Below are positions 45,626 to 55,295 of a stretch of 64,000 bases of DNA, in pieces. The DNA is taken from assembly GCF_000016985.1 (NCBI RefSeq), contig NC_009633.1, forward strand, positions 4,865,567 to 4,929,566. Direction: 5' to 3'. The position numbers and the translations under genes were made by a program. A model generated the notes under the pieces. That model made no database searches, was not told the origin of the DNA, and saw only the letters and a program-made list of their open reading frames with translations. Position 1 is the stretch's first letter, and each line of letters starts with the position of its first letter. This DNA is from Alkaliphilus metalliredigens QYMF. Lineage in GTDB: Bacteria > Bacillota > Clostridia > Peptostreptococcales > Natronincolaceae.

Positions 45626-46315
45626 TTAAATGATTTTAGAAGCCCATTGATCCCATATCATCATAAAAACCTTTGAATCCTCTAGTGTATTGGCTATTGT
45701 TCCTTCTGGCGTTGTCAGTGTAATTGAAAATAAGATGATCATTCCAATAAAAACTAATATTCCACCTTTTAAACCACCAATAAATCCGCCTCCTATTTGA
45801 TTAATTGTCCCAAGTACCGGGAGTTTAAAAATCCCATTGATTATTTGTCCAATCCCTAAGATAATCAGTCGTGCAAGGATAAATAGAATAATCATACTTA
45901 GTAAATCAATAAATAACTCTGTCAGCTGCCCTATGATCAGATCTTGTACCTTCTCTATTGTTTCCACTGCATAGTTTTGTAGGTTTACTTCCCCAAGTAA
46001 ATAGTTTTGAATAAATCCAGGTAATTTCATTGAAGCAATTAACTCTCCAATGGAATGAATAGGCTCTTGTACTTGTTCAGCTCCTTGTACTGGTAAAGTA
46101 ATTTCTATATTTTTACCCACAAATCCATAAACTCCATTTAAAAATGAAGGTCTGCTTTGTAGCCATTGTGAAAAATCTATATAGTAGCTTTTAGAAAACA
46201 AATAAGCTAATACATAACTTCCTATGCTAAATAAAGTTAAAATCAATCCCCTGCGATATCCAATGAATATATTGACGACCACTAAAAGGATGATAGAAAT
46301 ATCAATCCATGTCAT
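45626..46315 (-). CDS. CvpA-family membrane protein
   Basis: A 229-residue inner-membrane protein beginning MTWIDISIILLVVVNIFIGYRRGLI, the family's typical start, with four or more membrane segments and a long polar loop (about 60-120). CvpA proteins are tied to colicin V export and to stress tolerance in other bacteria; the exact role is unclear. It forms a set with the DUF5711 gene upstream. Confidence 0.85.
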   Translation of the reverse strand: MTWIDISIILLVVVNIFIGYRRGLILTLFSIGSYVLAYLFSKSYYIDFSQWLQSRPSFLNGVYGFVGKNIEITLPVQGAEQVQEPIHSIGELIASMKLPGFIQNYLLGEVNLQNYAVETIEKVQDLIIGQLTELFIDLLSMIILFILARLIILGIGQIINGIFKLPVLGTINQIGGGFIGGLKGGILVFIGMIILFSITLTTPEGTIANTLEDSKVFMMIWDQWASKII

Positions 46316-46329
46316 TTTATTTTTCTCCT

Positions 46330-47448
46330 TTACCTTTCAACTAGTTCAATGAAGGAAATTTTTTCCTTTGTGATCACGGCGATCCGATTGGATGACAGCA
46401 AAAATGCCTGATTAATATCACTTCCATAGCTATATTCCTTCACACTTTCACCCTGTGTATCCATCAAGTAAATACTCCTTGGGGAATGCAGTACAACCTG
46501 ATTTTCACTTAAATTAATCCCATTTATGGTCTCTTTTAATACGGCTTCACCCATCCATTTTCCATCATAGGATAAAAATCGGATTCGATCCCTTGCTCCT
46601 GTATGGATCAATCCTCCTTTTTCTTGTTTTTCATAAAAAACAATCCTACCCCCACTTTCAGCTTCGATGATTTTCATATTATTAATATCTTGACTCCATT
46701 GTCGAGCTTTCTTTTCTTCAATACCCAATACCCTGTCTTCTTGAACCACAATCAATTGTCCCTCTATTCCATAAAATAAAGACAAAATTATTTCATCTGG
46801 AAATTTCTCAAGTTCTTTCAGGTTTCCTTGCAAATCATAAATGAGCACAGTGGATTCTATCCCCTCTGCATTAACATCTATTGTGCTAATGGCAACTCGA
46901 TCATGTTTCTCAGATATGGCAGTATTTAATATTTTTCCCTCTGAAATAGTTACCTCTCCTGCTTTATTTCCTATTTCATCTATTATTGTCACATATTCTA
47001 AGTTGCCCTCAGACAGGTGCTGAATTATGACATAGTCTTCTTCTCCCACCTCTAGATTAAACAGAGGCTTTTCGAGAATGCGATTATACATTATTTCCCC
47101 ATCTTTATCAACTTTAATGAGCCTTCTGCGATTCCCTTCTACTGCATATGCAAAATTTTTACTGGTTTTAAACAATGGATTGGAGATCCCCAAATTAATC
47201 CCCCACTGTTGTTGTCCTTCAGTATTATAATAAAACAAAATACCATCTAAATATTTTATGATCCCTTTGTCTAATTTATTGTACTGGATTAAACTACTAT
47301 GAGGTGTTTCAATTTCCTTTGATATTGTGAAGGCGTCCTTGTCTCTCATTTTGTCGCCCTGTACAAAGTCCATGATCTTAGGATTCATAATAATTAAAAC
47401 AAGCACTAATCCTATCCCGATCATGATCTTCTTTTTCTCTCTTATCAT
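46330..47448 (-). CDS. DUF5711 beta-propeller-like membrane protein
   Basis: A 372-residue protein with an N-terminal membrane segment (IMIGIGLVLVLIIMNPKIMDF) and a repetitive beta-rich extracellular part with blade-like strands (for example LIKVDKDGEIMYNR, VLIYDLQGNLKEL). It matches the DUF5711 pattern of Clostridia. Its function is unknown. Neighbours are a CvpA-like and a YkvI-like gene, with the YkvI-like stop one base away. Confidence 0.75.
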   Translation of the reverse strand: MIREKKKIMIGIGLVLVLIIMNPKIMDFVQGDKMRDKDAFTISKEIETPHSSLIQYNKLDKGIIKYLDGILFYYNTEGQQQWGINLGISNPLFKTSKNFAYAVEGNRRRLIKVDKDGEIMYNRILEKPLFNLEVGEEDYVIIQHLSEGNLEYVTIIDEIGNKAGEVTISEGKILNTAISEKHDRVAISTIDVNAEGIESTVLIYDLQGNLKELEKFPDEIILSLFYGIEGQLIVVQEDRVLGIEEKKARQWSQDINNMKIIEAESGGRIVFYEKQEKGGLIHTGARDRIRFLSYDGKWMGEAVLKETINGINLSENQVVLHSPRSIYLMDTQGESVKEYSYGSDINQAFLLSSNRIAVITKEKISFIELVER

Positions 47449-47449
47449 T

Positions 47450-48538
47450 TTATCCCCCTCGTTTCATGTGAAACCTAGTCGGCCTTCCTTTTAAAATAAT
47501 GATTACAATAAATACAAATCCGATATATCCAAATATTGGGTATATCACTTCTACTAGCCTCTTAAAACCAAACATTGCTAGTGGAATGGATAAAGTACAT
47601 AATAAAAAACCCGTTACTTTTTCTCCTAGGGGTATTAAATATGTCACCCTTAAAATACAAGCATATCCATTGGCCACAGCGGTTGTAAACATTGCTAACA
47701 AAAGCACCCCACTATATATTTGTTTCCATCCATCCCCAAGGGAATGTGCGATTGCAATCATGGGTACCTCTAATCCAATTATATTAGTTTCTAAAATTAA
47801 TAAGCTAACTAAAATAAGCAATGCCATAGCCCCTAGTCCCACTGCCCCTAAAATCGCACCATAACGGGCGGAACCCTGATCATAGATCAGCGGATACACT
47901 GATGTCATAACCACAAGGGCTATCATACTATTATAAGATACATATAGTATCGCTGACCATACCCATTCACCATTAAATTTAAAAAATTTTAATTCTTCTA
48001 CTAAAGCAGTGACTCCTGCTTGGGTATTACTCATAAATACATGATTATTACTGATCACATTACCGCTGACAAAAATAATAACAAATGCCAATATGGGTAC
48101 AAACAAATTATTTACCCCAGCGATTCCCTTTAGACCAAATGAAAATACAATAAAACACATAATAGTCATCATTACAATACCATAAATAACTGGAATTTCA
48201 AAGCTTTGATGAAGTACAGCGCCACTTCCTGCCAGCATGATAAAATATCCCCCAGTTAAGAAAAGTATCAATATGAGGTTGATCGCATAGAGTAATCTCT
48301 TGTTAAAATAATGTAGAGCAAAACTTTCAAAGCTTTGAATTCTTCCATGGTAAACTTCTGATAATATCCTAGATCCAACAATGCTAAATAAAATTGTCAT
48401 GACAAAAATTCCCACTACCCCCATATTACCATATTTTCCAAAGAACTGATAGATTTCTTGGCCCGATGCAAAGCCTGCTCCAATCACGGTTCCTATATAA
48501 ATCGTCCCCAAAGTAACGATTGAATTAAATTTTTTCAA
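47450..48538 (-). CDS. YkvI-like APC-superfamily transporter
   Basis: A 362-residue membrane protein with about ten membrane segments. The opening IVTLGTIYIGTVIGAGFASGQEIYQFF is the YkvI signature and resembles the first unwound helix of APC-type transporters. The substrate is unknown. The start is TTG 48538 with an unusually purine-rich GGGGAGGGGGAGGGG ahead. The last codons contain a parS-like sequence. Confidence 0.8.
   Translation of the reverse strand: MKKFNSIVTLGTIYIGTVIGAGFASGQEIYQFFGKYGNMGVVGIFVMTILFSIVGSRILSEVYHGRIQSFESFALHYFNKRLLYAINLILILFLTGGYFIMLAGSGAVLHQSFEIPVIYGIVMMTIMCFIVFSFGLKGIAGVNNLFVPILAFVIIFVSGNVISNNHVFMSNTQAGVTALVEELKFFKFNGEWVWSAILYVSYNSMIALVVMTSVYPLIYDQGSARYGAILGAVGLGAMALLILVSLLILETNIIGLEVPMIAIAHSLGDGWKQIYSGVLLLAMFTTAVANGYACILRVTYLIPLGEKVTGFLLCTLSIPLAMFGFKRLVEVIYPIFGYIGFVFIVIIILKGRPTRFHMKRGG
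47460..47475. promoter_or_regulatory. parS-like site 1
   Basis: GTTTCATGTGAAAC at 47461-47474; the parS consensus is TGTTTCACGTGAAACA. One core base differs, plus the flanking bases. It lies in the last codons of the YkvI-like gene. Confidence 0.55.
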
Positions 48539-48795
48539 TCCCCTCCCCCTCCCCTTTTTACTAAATTACATGTGCATTACTTATTCAAACTTAAATTTCA
48601 TTATCTATAAGACTCTTTATATATATATATTTGATTTGTTTGCTTTATGTAATTTAACCCTTGGTTAATAGAAAAATCCTAGGGTGGCACTCACGTAGAA
48701 TTTTCATAACTTAAGCTCTTTTCTGTATTTTATATAATTCTTTCGGACACTATAATATTGTGCCTCAAGAAGTACATCACATAAGGAGGAATATT

Positions 48796-49410
48796 GTGGG
48801 CTTTTTTAATAAACAAACTCCAGATTCTGTAAGTGTTGAAACTCCCGTGTCTTCAGTTGAATTTAGTCACCTACTTACCCAGTATCTCCAGAAATATTAT
48901 CACCCCCCTTTTCAAGAGTTAGTTTTTTTATGCATCGGTACTGATCGTTCTACTGGGGATGCTTTAGGTCCTCTAATCGGCTACAAGCTTTGTAGGTCAT
49001 TAAGGCATTATGATTCTGTTCACGTTTTAGGAACCTTAGAGGATCCCGTTCACGCTAAAAACCTAAAAGAAAGGATTCATTGGATTTATGAGACCTATCA
49101 TCGCCCTTTCGTAGTGGCCATTGATGCTTGCCTTGGTAAAGTGGACAGAATTGGTTACATGACCGTCTCTAATGGTCCTTTAAAACCTGGTGCTGGCGTA
49201 AATAAGGAACTTCCTGCTGTTGGAGATATCCATATTACGGGAATTGTTAACATGGGAGGCTATATGGAATATCTTATTTTACAAAATACAAGACTTAATT
49301 TAGTGATGAAGATGGCAGACACAATAACTGAATCCATTAAATATTCATTATGGACCCTAAACAAAAATAACACCTTCTCTTCATTAATGAAAAAAGAAAA
49401 CCTACACTAA
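48796..49410 (+). CDS. yyaC: Sporulation protein YyaC
   Basis: A 204-residue protein of the YyaC/germination-protease-fold group: FLCIGTDRSTGDALGPLIGY, AIDACLGKVDRIGYMTV and KPGAGVNKELPAVGDIHITGIVNMGG. Related proteins resemble spore protease GPR and hydrogenase maturation peptidases. I take GTG 48796 after ATAAGGAGGAAT; the frame reaches back to 48760. It is expressed in sporulation in Bacillus. The plus-strand orientation is unusual for this region. Confidence 0.9.
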   Translation: MGFFNKQTPDSVSVETPVSSVEFSHLLTQYLQKYYHPPFQELVFLCIGTDRSTGDALGPLIGYKLCRSLRHYDSVHVLGTLEDPVHAKNLKERIHWIYETYHRPFVVAIDACLGKVDRIGYMTVSNGPLKPGAGVNKELPAVGDIHITGIVNMGGYMEYLILQNTRLNLVMKMADTITESIKYSLWTLNKNNTFSSLMKKENLH

Positions 49411-49488
49411 AATTCGTCTGATGCTACCGCATCGACTCATAGCGCACTCAATTTTCAATGCCTCTCTATTGAAAATTTCAAGTGCTTA
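49408..49488 (+). repeat. Intergenic repeat, copy C
   Basis: Starts on the yyaC stop codon: TAAAATTCGTCTGATGCTA, then CGCATCGACTCATAGCGCACT and an inverted ATTTTCAAT/ATTGAAAAT, ending TTTCAAGTGCTTA. Both ends match copy B (38909-38992) with scattered changes while the hairpin sequence differs. Confidence 0.7.
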
Positions 49489-49533
49489 CATAAAAAGAGG
49501 TCAATTCCAATGAATTGACCTCTTTTTATGTAA
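49486..49533. terminator. 22-base perfect terminator hairpin
   Basis: Arms 49486-49507 and 49512-49533 pair perfectly. It serves the convergent yyaC and ykuS-like genes; the ykuS-like stop codon lies in the stem. Confidence 0.88.
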
Positions 49534-49786
49534 ATAATCCCTCGTATCTTCTGTTTTCTATCACATACTGTATTTCTTCCATTGATCGATTGGTGGCATT
49601 TATAAGTACCGCCCCATTGCTATTGCTCTCTTCATTATTATTTACATTTTCTAGTCCTCCATAATCATTTGTATAAACAATAGCATCTACAAAGTGTCCT
49701 TCATTAAAATTGACAACCTCATATCCCTTGGATCTTAGGCCTTTTCTTATCTCTTCTAGTCCTTTTTGTACTGCAATTCGCTTCAT
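49526..49786 (-). CDS. YkuS/UPF0180 family protein
   Basis: An 86-residue protein matching UPF0180: IAVQKGLEEIRKGLRSKGYEVVN near the N-terminus and GAVLINATNRSMEEI in the second half. Small, cytoplasmic, unknown function. Ribosome site GGAGGTG. It sits 20 bases after the lipid-kinase gene. Confidence 0.85.
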   Translation of the reverse strand: MKRIAVQKGLEEIRKGLRSKGYEVVNFNEGHFVDAIVYTNDYGGLENVNNNEESNSNGAVLINATNRSMEEIQYVIENRRYEGLFT

Positions 49787-49806
49787 ATAAAAAACACCTC
49801 CTTAGG

Positions 49807-50712
49807 TTATGATTCCAAGAAGGTGTTTTCTTTATTCCAAATAATTTCAATTCCCTTTTCTATAATTTCAACTGTAGTTGGAAGATGATCTTTTACTTCT
49901 CCATCAGCATTAAACTTAAATTTGCTTTGGGAAGAAACTTCAACTTTTTTTCCTCTATAAAATTCAACCTCTTTGTATTTAACATGATTTCCAGTAAAAA
50001 TAGTAGGAAACAAGAACAATAGCTTTAACTTGGACATTTTTCTTATCAAACAAACATCCAAATACCCATCTGCTACATCTGCAGTGGGGGCAATCTTCAT
50101 CCCGCCACCATAATAAGCTCCATTACATATTGCAAGAAGCATGATCTCCCGTTTCTGTTCTTTTCCATCAATTAAAACTTTTATGGTAGGGCTTTTGAAG
50201 ACAATAATCCCTTTTAGAACCGCTAGTACATAGGTATACCTGCTAGAATAAAGCTTTTTCATCTTATTAGCTTCTTCAGCGATCAAGGCATCTAGTCCAA
50301 TGCTGGCAAAGTTAATGAAATAATTTCCATTAATCCTACCAATATCTATTTTTCTTGTATGCCCATTGAGGACTGTTTCTAGGGCCTGCTCCACATTTGT
50401 TGGATAGTTTAAAGATTTTGCCAGGTCATTCCCTGTACCTGCTGGAATAATCCCTAGCTTTTTTTTACTATGGATCATTCCATTTAGTACTTCATGAATA
50501 GTTCCATCTCCTCCTATTGCCACAATTACATCGTATTTTTCTCGAGAAGCTTGTGATGCTAAAAACTGAGCTTCACCTGGCTTATTTGTGACATACAGCT
50601 GATAGTCTACGTTTTTTTTCTTTAATACCTCTTCAACCAATACCATGACTTTTTTCCCTTTGTTTTTACCTGAAACAGGGTTGACTATAAAGCAATAGGT
50701 CACATTCTTCAC
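49807..50712 (-). CDS. Diacylglycerol/lipid kinase family protein
   Basis: A 301-residue YegS/DgkB-type kinase: FIVNPVSGKNKGK, IVAIGGDGTIHEVLNGMI and LGIIPAGTGNDLAKSL are the diagnostic ATP/lipid-binding motifs. It phosphorylates diacylglycerol or a related lipid at the membrane. Start GTG 50712 directly follows the stop of the DUF4446 gene. Confidence 0.93.
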   Translation of the reverse strand: MKNVTYCFIVNPVSGKNKGKKVMVLVEEVLKKKNVDYQLYVTNKPGEAQFLASQASREKYDVIVAIGGDGTIHEVLNGMIHSKKKLGIIPAGTGNDLAKSLNYPTNVEQALETVLNGHTRKIDIGRINGNYFINFASIGLDALIAEEANKMKKLYSSRYTYVLAVLKGIIVFKSPTIKVLIDGKEQKREIMLLAICNGAYYGGGMKIAPTADVADGYLDVCLIRKMSKLKLLFLFPTIFTGNHVKYKEVEFYRGKKVEVSSQSKFKFNADGEVKDHLPTTVEIIEKGIEIIWNKENTFLES

Positions 50713-51261
50713 CTACCCTAATTCTTTTTTGCTTCTAAATCCTTGAAGTTCTAGGGTATCTATCGTATTTTCCTTAGCTCTTTGCAATGCCTGAAGCTCT
50801 TCAACAGATAAACTGTAATTAGATTTTCCGTCCTTTACTGGCTTAGCATATGTAACTGTCTCACTGCGTCCATAAATACCAGTAATGATCATGCCATTGT
50901 TATTCTCATCTAATAGTGCGTAGGAGTAGCTTAGGTCACTTCCCATATCAGCAAAAGCATTATATCTGACCATACCTACTTTCTGAATACAGAAGCTCAT
51001 TCGATTGTTTATAATATCTAATCTCTTATGAACTTTTTCAACTTCGACTTGAGCCTCTTCTACCTTTTCAATGTGTTGCATTAATACGCTCTCAATGTTT
51101 TTGCCATCTGTTCCCTTTACCAATCGTTTATACTTATCCTTTAAATTGGAAGTTGTGGTATTATAAATAATCAATAATAAAACCAGTAATAAGTTCAATA
51201 AAAAACTACCCAATATAAAATAAGTTCCATACATTTCTACAAAGGTTAACACCCATTGCAT
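50713..51261 (-). CDS. DUF4446 membrane protein
   Basis: A 182-residue protein with one N-terminal membrane segment, a coiled-coil and the DUF4446 core (KVGMVRYNAFADMGSDLSYSYAL, GIYGRSETVTYAKPV). Found near parAB in Clostridia; function unknown. I choose ATG 51261 behind GGAGG; the open frame extends 11 residues further. Confidence 0.88.
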   Translation of the reverse strand: MQWVLTFVEMYGTYFILGSFLLNLLLVLLLIIYNTTTSNLKDKYKRLVKGTDGKNIESVLMQHIEKVEEAQVEVEKVHKRLDIINNRMSFCIQKVGMVRYNAFADMGSDLSYSYALLDENNNGMIITGIYGRSETVTYAKPVKDGKSNYSLSVEELQALQRAKENTIDTLELQGFRSKKELG

Positions 51262-51392
51262 GTTATAACCTCCTTTCATGTGTAACAGTTTCATCTAAGC
51301 TTATATAATTCCACAGTCATATTTGTTTTCCTGCTATTTTTCAACAAAATATTCTATGTAAAATTTCCCTAATGCAGATTAAAAAATCCAAC

Positions 51393-51417
51393 AAAAAACC
51401 AAGAGGCTTTCCCTTGG
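51393..51417 (-). terminator. Terminator after the cysteine desulfurase gene
   Basis: CCAAG pairs with CTTGG with a T-run on the minus strand. It lies about 40 bases past the stop of the 51456-52601 gene. Confidence 0.75.
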
Positions 51418-51455
51418 CTTTCCCGATATTAAAACTAATGTTGTAATTCACGGTC

Positions 51456-52601
51456 TTACTCTAATTGTTCGCATATGGTTTTTATGGCTTCAATCACGAC
51501 ATCTATCTCTTCTTCTTTATTAAAATACCCCATACCAAATCGAATCGTTCCCTGCTCAAATGTACCAATTGTTTTATGGGCCATGGCTGCACAGTGAAGC
51601 CCAGAACGAACAGCTATTTCAAACATTTGATCAAAAATATAGGCCATTTCCGAGGAATCCTCTTCCCCGATATTAATTGAAACCACTGCAGCTTGCTTGG
51701 TGGCATCTTGTGGTCCATATATTTTGACCATTTCAACTTCTTTCAATCGCTTTATAAAATACTGTGTTAATTCCTCTTCATGTCTTCTGATTTTGTCTAA
51801 GCCTTCCTGTAAAATAAATTGAATTCCTGCCCCTAACCCCACGATACCTGGGGTATTAAGGGTGCCACTCTCATACCGATCTGGTAGTATCGTCGGTTGA
51901 ATTAATTCCTCAGACTTACTCCCTGTTCCCCCTTCTTTAAAATGTCGGACTTCTACTTCTTCACGGATATATAGAAATCCCGTTCCTTGGGGACCCATTA
52001 AACCCTTATGTCCTGGAGCGGCTAATAAATCGATGTTCATTTTTTTCACGTCAATTTCATATACCCCCGCTGTTTGGGCGGCGTCTACTAAAAACAAAGC
52101 CTTTGACTCTCTTGCTATTTTACCAATGGCTTCAATGGACTGAATTGTACCCGTTACATTAGAAGCATGGGTAATTGCAATCATTCTTGTGTTTTTTCTA
52201 AGGGCCCTCTTCACATCTTCAATATTGAGATAGCCCGTTCTGTCACATTGAATGATTGTATTCTCTATACCAATTTCTTCTAATGCTTTAATTGGCCTTA
52301 GAACAGAATTATGTTCCATACTGGATGTGATCACATGGTCTCCTTTATTAAGAGCTCCTTTTATTGCCAAATTCAATGCTTCTGTGGCATTAGCAGTAAA
52401 AATAATTTGCATTGGATTATCTATATTGAATAACTCACTCAATTGTTCTCTTACAGTAAAAATGCCTCGTCCGGCCTCCAGTGCTAGTTTATGCCCTGAC
52501 CGTCCCGGATTAGCCCCTGCATTTTTCATATGATTCAAAACTGCTTCATAAACAGCTTCAGGTTTTGGATACGTTGTGGCAGCATTGTCCAAGTAAATCA
52601 C
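51456..52601 (-). CDS. Class V aminotransferase / cysteine desulfurase
   Basis: A 381-residue PLP enzyme with YLDNAATTYPKP, a PLP-binding Lys in AAPGHKGLMGPQG and a catalytic-loop Cys in RSGLHCAAMAHK. It should remove sulfur from cysteine (or selenium from selenocysteine) for cluster or cofactor synthesis. The short active-site segment places it in the SufS/CsdB-like group. Start GTG 52601 behind AAAGGAG. No Fe-S scaffold gene is next to it. Confidence 0.93.
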   Translation of the reverse strand: MIYLDNAATTYPKPEAVYEAVLNHMKNAGANPGRSGHKLALEAGRGIFTVREQLSELFNIDNPMQIIFTANATEALNLAIKGALNKGDHVITSSMEHNSVLRPIKALEEIGIENTIIQCDRTGYLNIEDVKRALRKNTRMIAITHASNVTGTIQSIEAIGKIARESKALFLVDAAQTAGVYEIDVKKMNIDLLAAPGHKGLMGPQGTGFLYIREEVEVRHFKEGGTGSKSEELIQPTILPDRYESGTLNTPGIVGLGAGIQFILQEGLDKIRRHEEELTQYFIKRLKEVEMVKIYGPQDATKQAAVVSINIGEEDSSEMAYIFDQMFEIAVRSGLHCAAMAHKTIGTFEQGTIRFGMGYFNKEEEIDVVIEAIKTICEQLE

Positions 52602-52690
52602 TTATTCCACTCCTTTAAGCATTAATATCATTCTTTATCACTTAATTATATCATATTCTAAAAGTAATCAATATGGGAATGGTCTCATGA

Positions 52691-53605
52691 TTAAGGAAAT
52701 TTTAAAACCCCTTCTAACACGATAACAGCTTGTCCTCCTACATTAACACTGTAGTTGTCTTGATCTCTTTTAATCGTGCAGTGTATTGTACTGGGTCGAT
52801 CCATGAAATATCCCTGTTCAAAAATAAGGTTTTTTTCCTCCTTGATTGAAATAATCTCATTTGCTGCTAAAAAAACAGCCAGTGCACCGTTGGCTGTTCC
52901 AGTAGCAGATTCTTCATTGATTCCCACAGCCGGCGCAAAGTTTCTACAATGGGCGGTATTTCTTTTATCCATTGTTTCAAGTGTAAATGCATGTAGTCCT
53001 ACAACACCCACCTTTTTACTGTACTGACTTAATTTTTCCATATCTATCTTCATCTTTTTTAAGACTTCTAAGGATTTAATGGGTACAATAATATCCCTTA
53101 ATCCCGTTGAGATAATCTGTGGCTTCACTTTTATTTCGTTAATTCCCATATCCGCCACCTTAATTCCCAATATATTGCAGAGCTCTACTTGATTAAATTC
53201 ATGGTTAATGATTTCAGGTAAGGCTTGTTCCATCATGACTTTTTGCAACTTTCCCTGGGAGACATCTAAATATACCTTTAAGAGTCCTGCCTTTGTTCTT
53301 TGTTTGAGAATTGTCGGTCTGGATTGTCTTTTAATATATCCTTTTTCATATAAAACATGAAAGGTCGCTACTGTGGCATGCCCACAAAGTGCCACCTCTT
53401 TTTGGGGCGTAAAAAAGCGTACTTCATATTGGTCTCCTCTTTCATCCATAGGAAAAACAAAGGCAGTTTCTGATAGGTTCATTTCTTTAGCAATTTGTTG
53501 CATTGTTATCTCTTCTAATCCTTTTGCATTTGGAACCACTGCAGCTGGGTTTCCTCCAAATCGCTTATTAGTAAATGCATCTGCTTGATATACAATGTAG
53601 TCCAT
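52691..53605 (-). CDS. PhzF-family isomerase/epimerase
   Basis: A 304-residue PhzF-fold enzyme: QADAFTNKRFGGNPAAVV, the catalytic-Glu region MNLSETAFVFP, CGHATVATFHVL and SATGTANGALAVFL. PhzF relatives isomerise or epimerise small acids, and the substrate differs between members. It is followed directly by a parS-like site and parB. Confidence 0.92.
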   Translation of the reverse strand: MDYIVYQADAFTNKRFGGNPAAVVPNAKGLEEITMQQIAKEMNLSETAFVFPMDERGDQYEVRFFTPQKEVALCGHATVATFHVLYEKGYIKRQSRPTILKQRTKAGLLKVYLDVSQGKLQKVMMEQALPEIINHEFNQVELCNILGIKVADMGINEIKVKPQIISTGLRDIIVPIKSLEVLKKMKIDMEKLSQYSKKVGVVGLHAFTLETMDKRNTAHCRNFAPAVGINEESATGTANGALAVFLAANEIISIKEEKNLIFEQGYFMDRPSTIHCTIKRDQDNYSVNVGGQAVIVLEGVLKFP

Positions 53606-53629
53606 TTGTTTTACACCTACTATCCTTTT

Positions 53630-53645
53630 AGTTTCATGTGAAACA
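53630..53645. promoter_or_regulatory. parS-like site 2
   Basis: AGTTTCATGTGAAACA; two mismatches to TGTTTCACGTGAAACA. It lies between parB and the PhzF gene. Confidence 0.65.
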
Positions 53646-53651
53646 TTCCTG

Positions 53652-54521
53652 CTAGTTCAGCATCTCAAGTATTCGTTCTAGATCCTCATCATTATAGTAC
53701 TCTATTTCTATTTTTCCCTTTTTCTGCCCTTTTACAATACTTACTTTTGTACCAAACAATTTTTTAAGATTATCTTCAATCTCCACTATAATTAAATCCT
53801 TTTCTTGCTTTTTTTTCTTTTTTTCCTTTTGATTTTCTAATAACGCCTTAACGAGGCCTTCTACTTGCCTTACATTCAATCGTTCACTTTCTACTTTTAG
53901 AGCGATTTGATACTGTCTTTCGCTGTCTTTAATGGACAACAAAGCCCTACCATGGCCCCCGGTAATTCTTTCTCCTTGGATCATATCAATAATTCTTTCA
54001 TCTAATTGTAATAGACGAAGCATATTTGTGATATGAGGTCGACTTTTTCCTAATGCCTCGGCTAGCTGATCCTGGGTTACATCATATTCATCAATTAAAT
54101 ACTTATATGCCTTTGCTTCCTCGATAATACTTAAGTTTTCACGCTGTAAGTTTTCAATTAAAGCAATTTCTAACAATTGGCGTCTGCTATATTCCCTAAT
54201 GATACAAGGCACTTCCTTAAGTTGAATCTTCCGAGCAGCTCTCCATCGCCTTTCTCCTGCAATGATTTGATAGCCTCTCTTTTCCTTGGATACGATTATA
54301 GGTTGAATCATTCCATGTCGTTCTATGGATTTTGCCAGTTCCTCTAGGGCTGTTTCGTCAAATGTTTTTCTAGGTTGATCTTCATTGGGAGAGATTTCTT
54401 CAATAGAAATAAGCTGTAGCTTTTCTACTTGCTTTTCATCATGACTTGCTTCCATTATGATCATGTCAGGGATTAATGCTTCTAGTCCTCTACCAAGTCC
54501 TCTTTTTTTCAATTTAGTCAT
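53652..54521 (-). CDS. parB: Chromosome-partitioning protein ParB (Spo0J)
   Basis: A 289-residue ParB with the N-terminal KKRGLGRGLEALIP, the CTPase/ParB domain (ERHGMIQPIIV, GERRWRAARKI, ENLQRENLS), a helix-turn-helix (TQDQLAEALGKSRPHITNMLRLL) and a C-terminal dimerisation region. It loads on parS sites, three candidates for which lie in this window. The start follows the parA stop directly. Confidence 0.96.
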   Translation of the reverse strand: MTKLKKRGLGRGLEALIPDMIIMEASHDEKQVEKLQLISIEEISPNEDQPRKTFDETALEELAKSIERHGMIQPIIVSKEKRGYQIIAGERRWRAARKIQLKEVPCIIREYSRRQLLEIALIENLQRENLSIIEEAKAYKYLIDEYDVTQDQLAEALGKSRPHITNMLRLLQLDERIIDMIQGERITGGHGRALLSIKDSERQYQIALKVESERLNVRQVEGLVKALLENQKEKKKKKQEKDLIIVEIEDNLKKLFGTKVSIVKGQKKGKIEIEYYNDEDLERILEMLN

Positions 54522-55295
54522 CTAAATCACATCCTCTTCCAAGTCTAGAAATTCCACAGCTAAATCCGTATAGGCTTCGGCTCCCTTAGACTTATTATCA
54601 TAATATATAATAGGTTGTCCAAAGCTAGGTGCCTCTGCTAATCTCACATTTCTAGGAATAATCGTCGCATATACCTTTCCTTTAAAGTAATTTTTGACTT
54701 CATCCACCACTTGAATAGATAGGTTTGTCCTACCATCAAACATACTTAAAACGACTCCTTGAATCTCCAAATCCTTGTTTAAGCTTTTCTTTATTAACTG
54801 AATTGTATTCATTAATTGGCTAACGCCCTCCAATGCATAGTACTCACACTGTATTGGAATTAGAACACTATCCACGGCTGCTAAAGAATTAATGGTTAAT
54901 AGCCCCAATGATGGAGGACAATCAATAAATATATAATCATAGTTATCTCTAATACGATTAATGGATTCCTTGAGCCTTAATTCTCTTTTTTGGATAGTGG
55001 TTAATTCAATTTCTGCTCCAGCTAACTGTGCACTTGAAGGAACAATGTCTAGATTTTCGTAATCTGTATGCATAATTGTCTCTTCTATGGGCAGATCGTT
55101 GATCAACACGTCATAAATGCTGTATTCTAATTGTTTTTTATCAATTCCAAATCCACTTGTTGTATTTCCTTGAGGGTCTATGTCTATGACACAAACTCGC
55201 TTCCCTTCTTGGGCGATACAAGCGCTTAGGTTAACATTTGTTGTTGTTTTTCCTACGCCACCTTTTTGATTAAAGACTGCTATTACCTTTCCCAA
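54522..55295 (-). CDS. parA: Chromosome-partitioning ATPase ParA (Soj)
   Basis: A 257-residue ParA with the deviant Walker A (FNQKGGVGKTTTNVNL), Walker B (IFIDCPPSLGLLT) and the ParA signature (IQCEYYALEGV). It drives origin segregation with ParB. I choose TTG 55295 behind AGGGGGGAAAG; the open frame runs 27 residues further upstream with no conserved sequence or ribosome site. Confidence 0.95.
   Translation of the reverse strand: MGKVIAVFNQKGGVGKTTTNVNLSACIAQEGKRVCVIDIDPQGNTTSGFGIDKKQLEYSIYDVLINDLPIEETIMHTDYENLDIVPSSAQLAGAEIELTTIQKRELRLKESINRIRDNYDYIFIDCPPSLGLLTINSLAAVDSVLIPIQCEYYALEGVSQLMNTIQLIKKSLNKDLEIQGVVLSMFDGRTNLSIQVVDEVKNYFKGKVYATIIPRNVRLAEAPSFGQPIIYYDNKSKGAEAYTDLAVEFLDLEEDVI

Noticed and set aside
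48683..48699. AGGGTGGCACTCACG resembles a T-box antiterminator.
   Set aside because: It lacks the full AGGGTGGNACCGCG, no specifier stem or terminator is evident, and the downstream gene is yyaC rather than an amino-acid gene.
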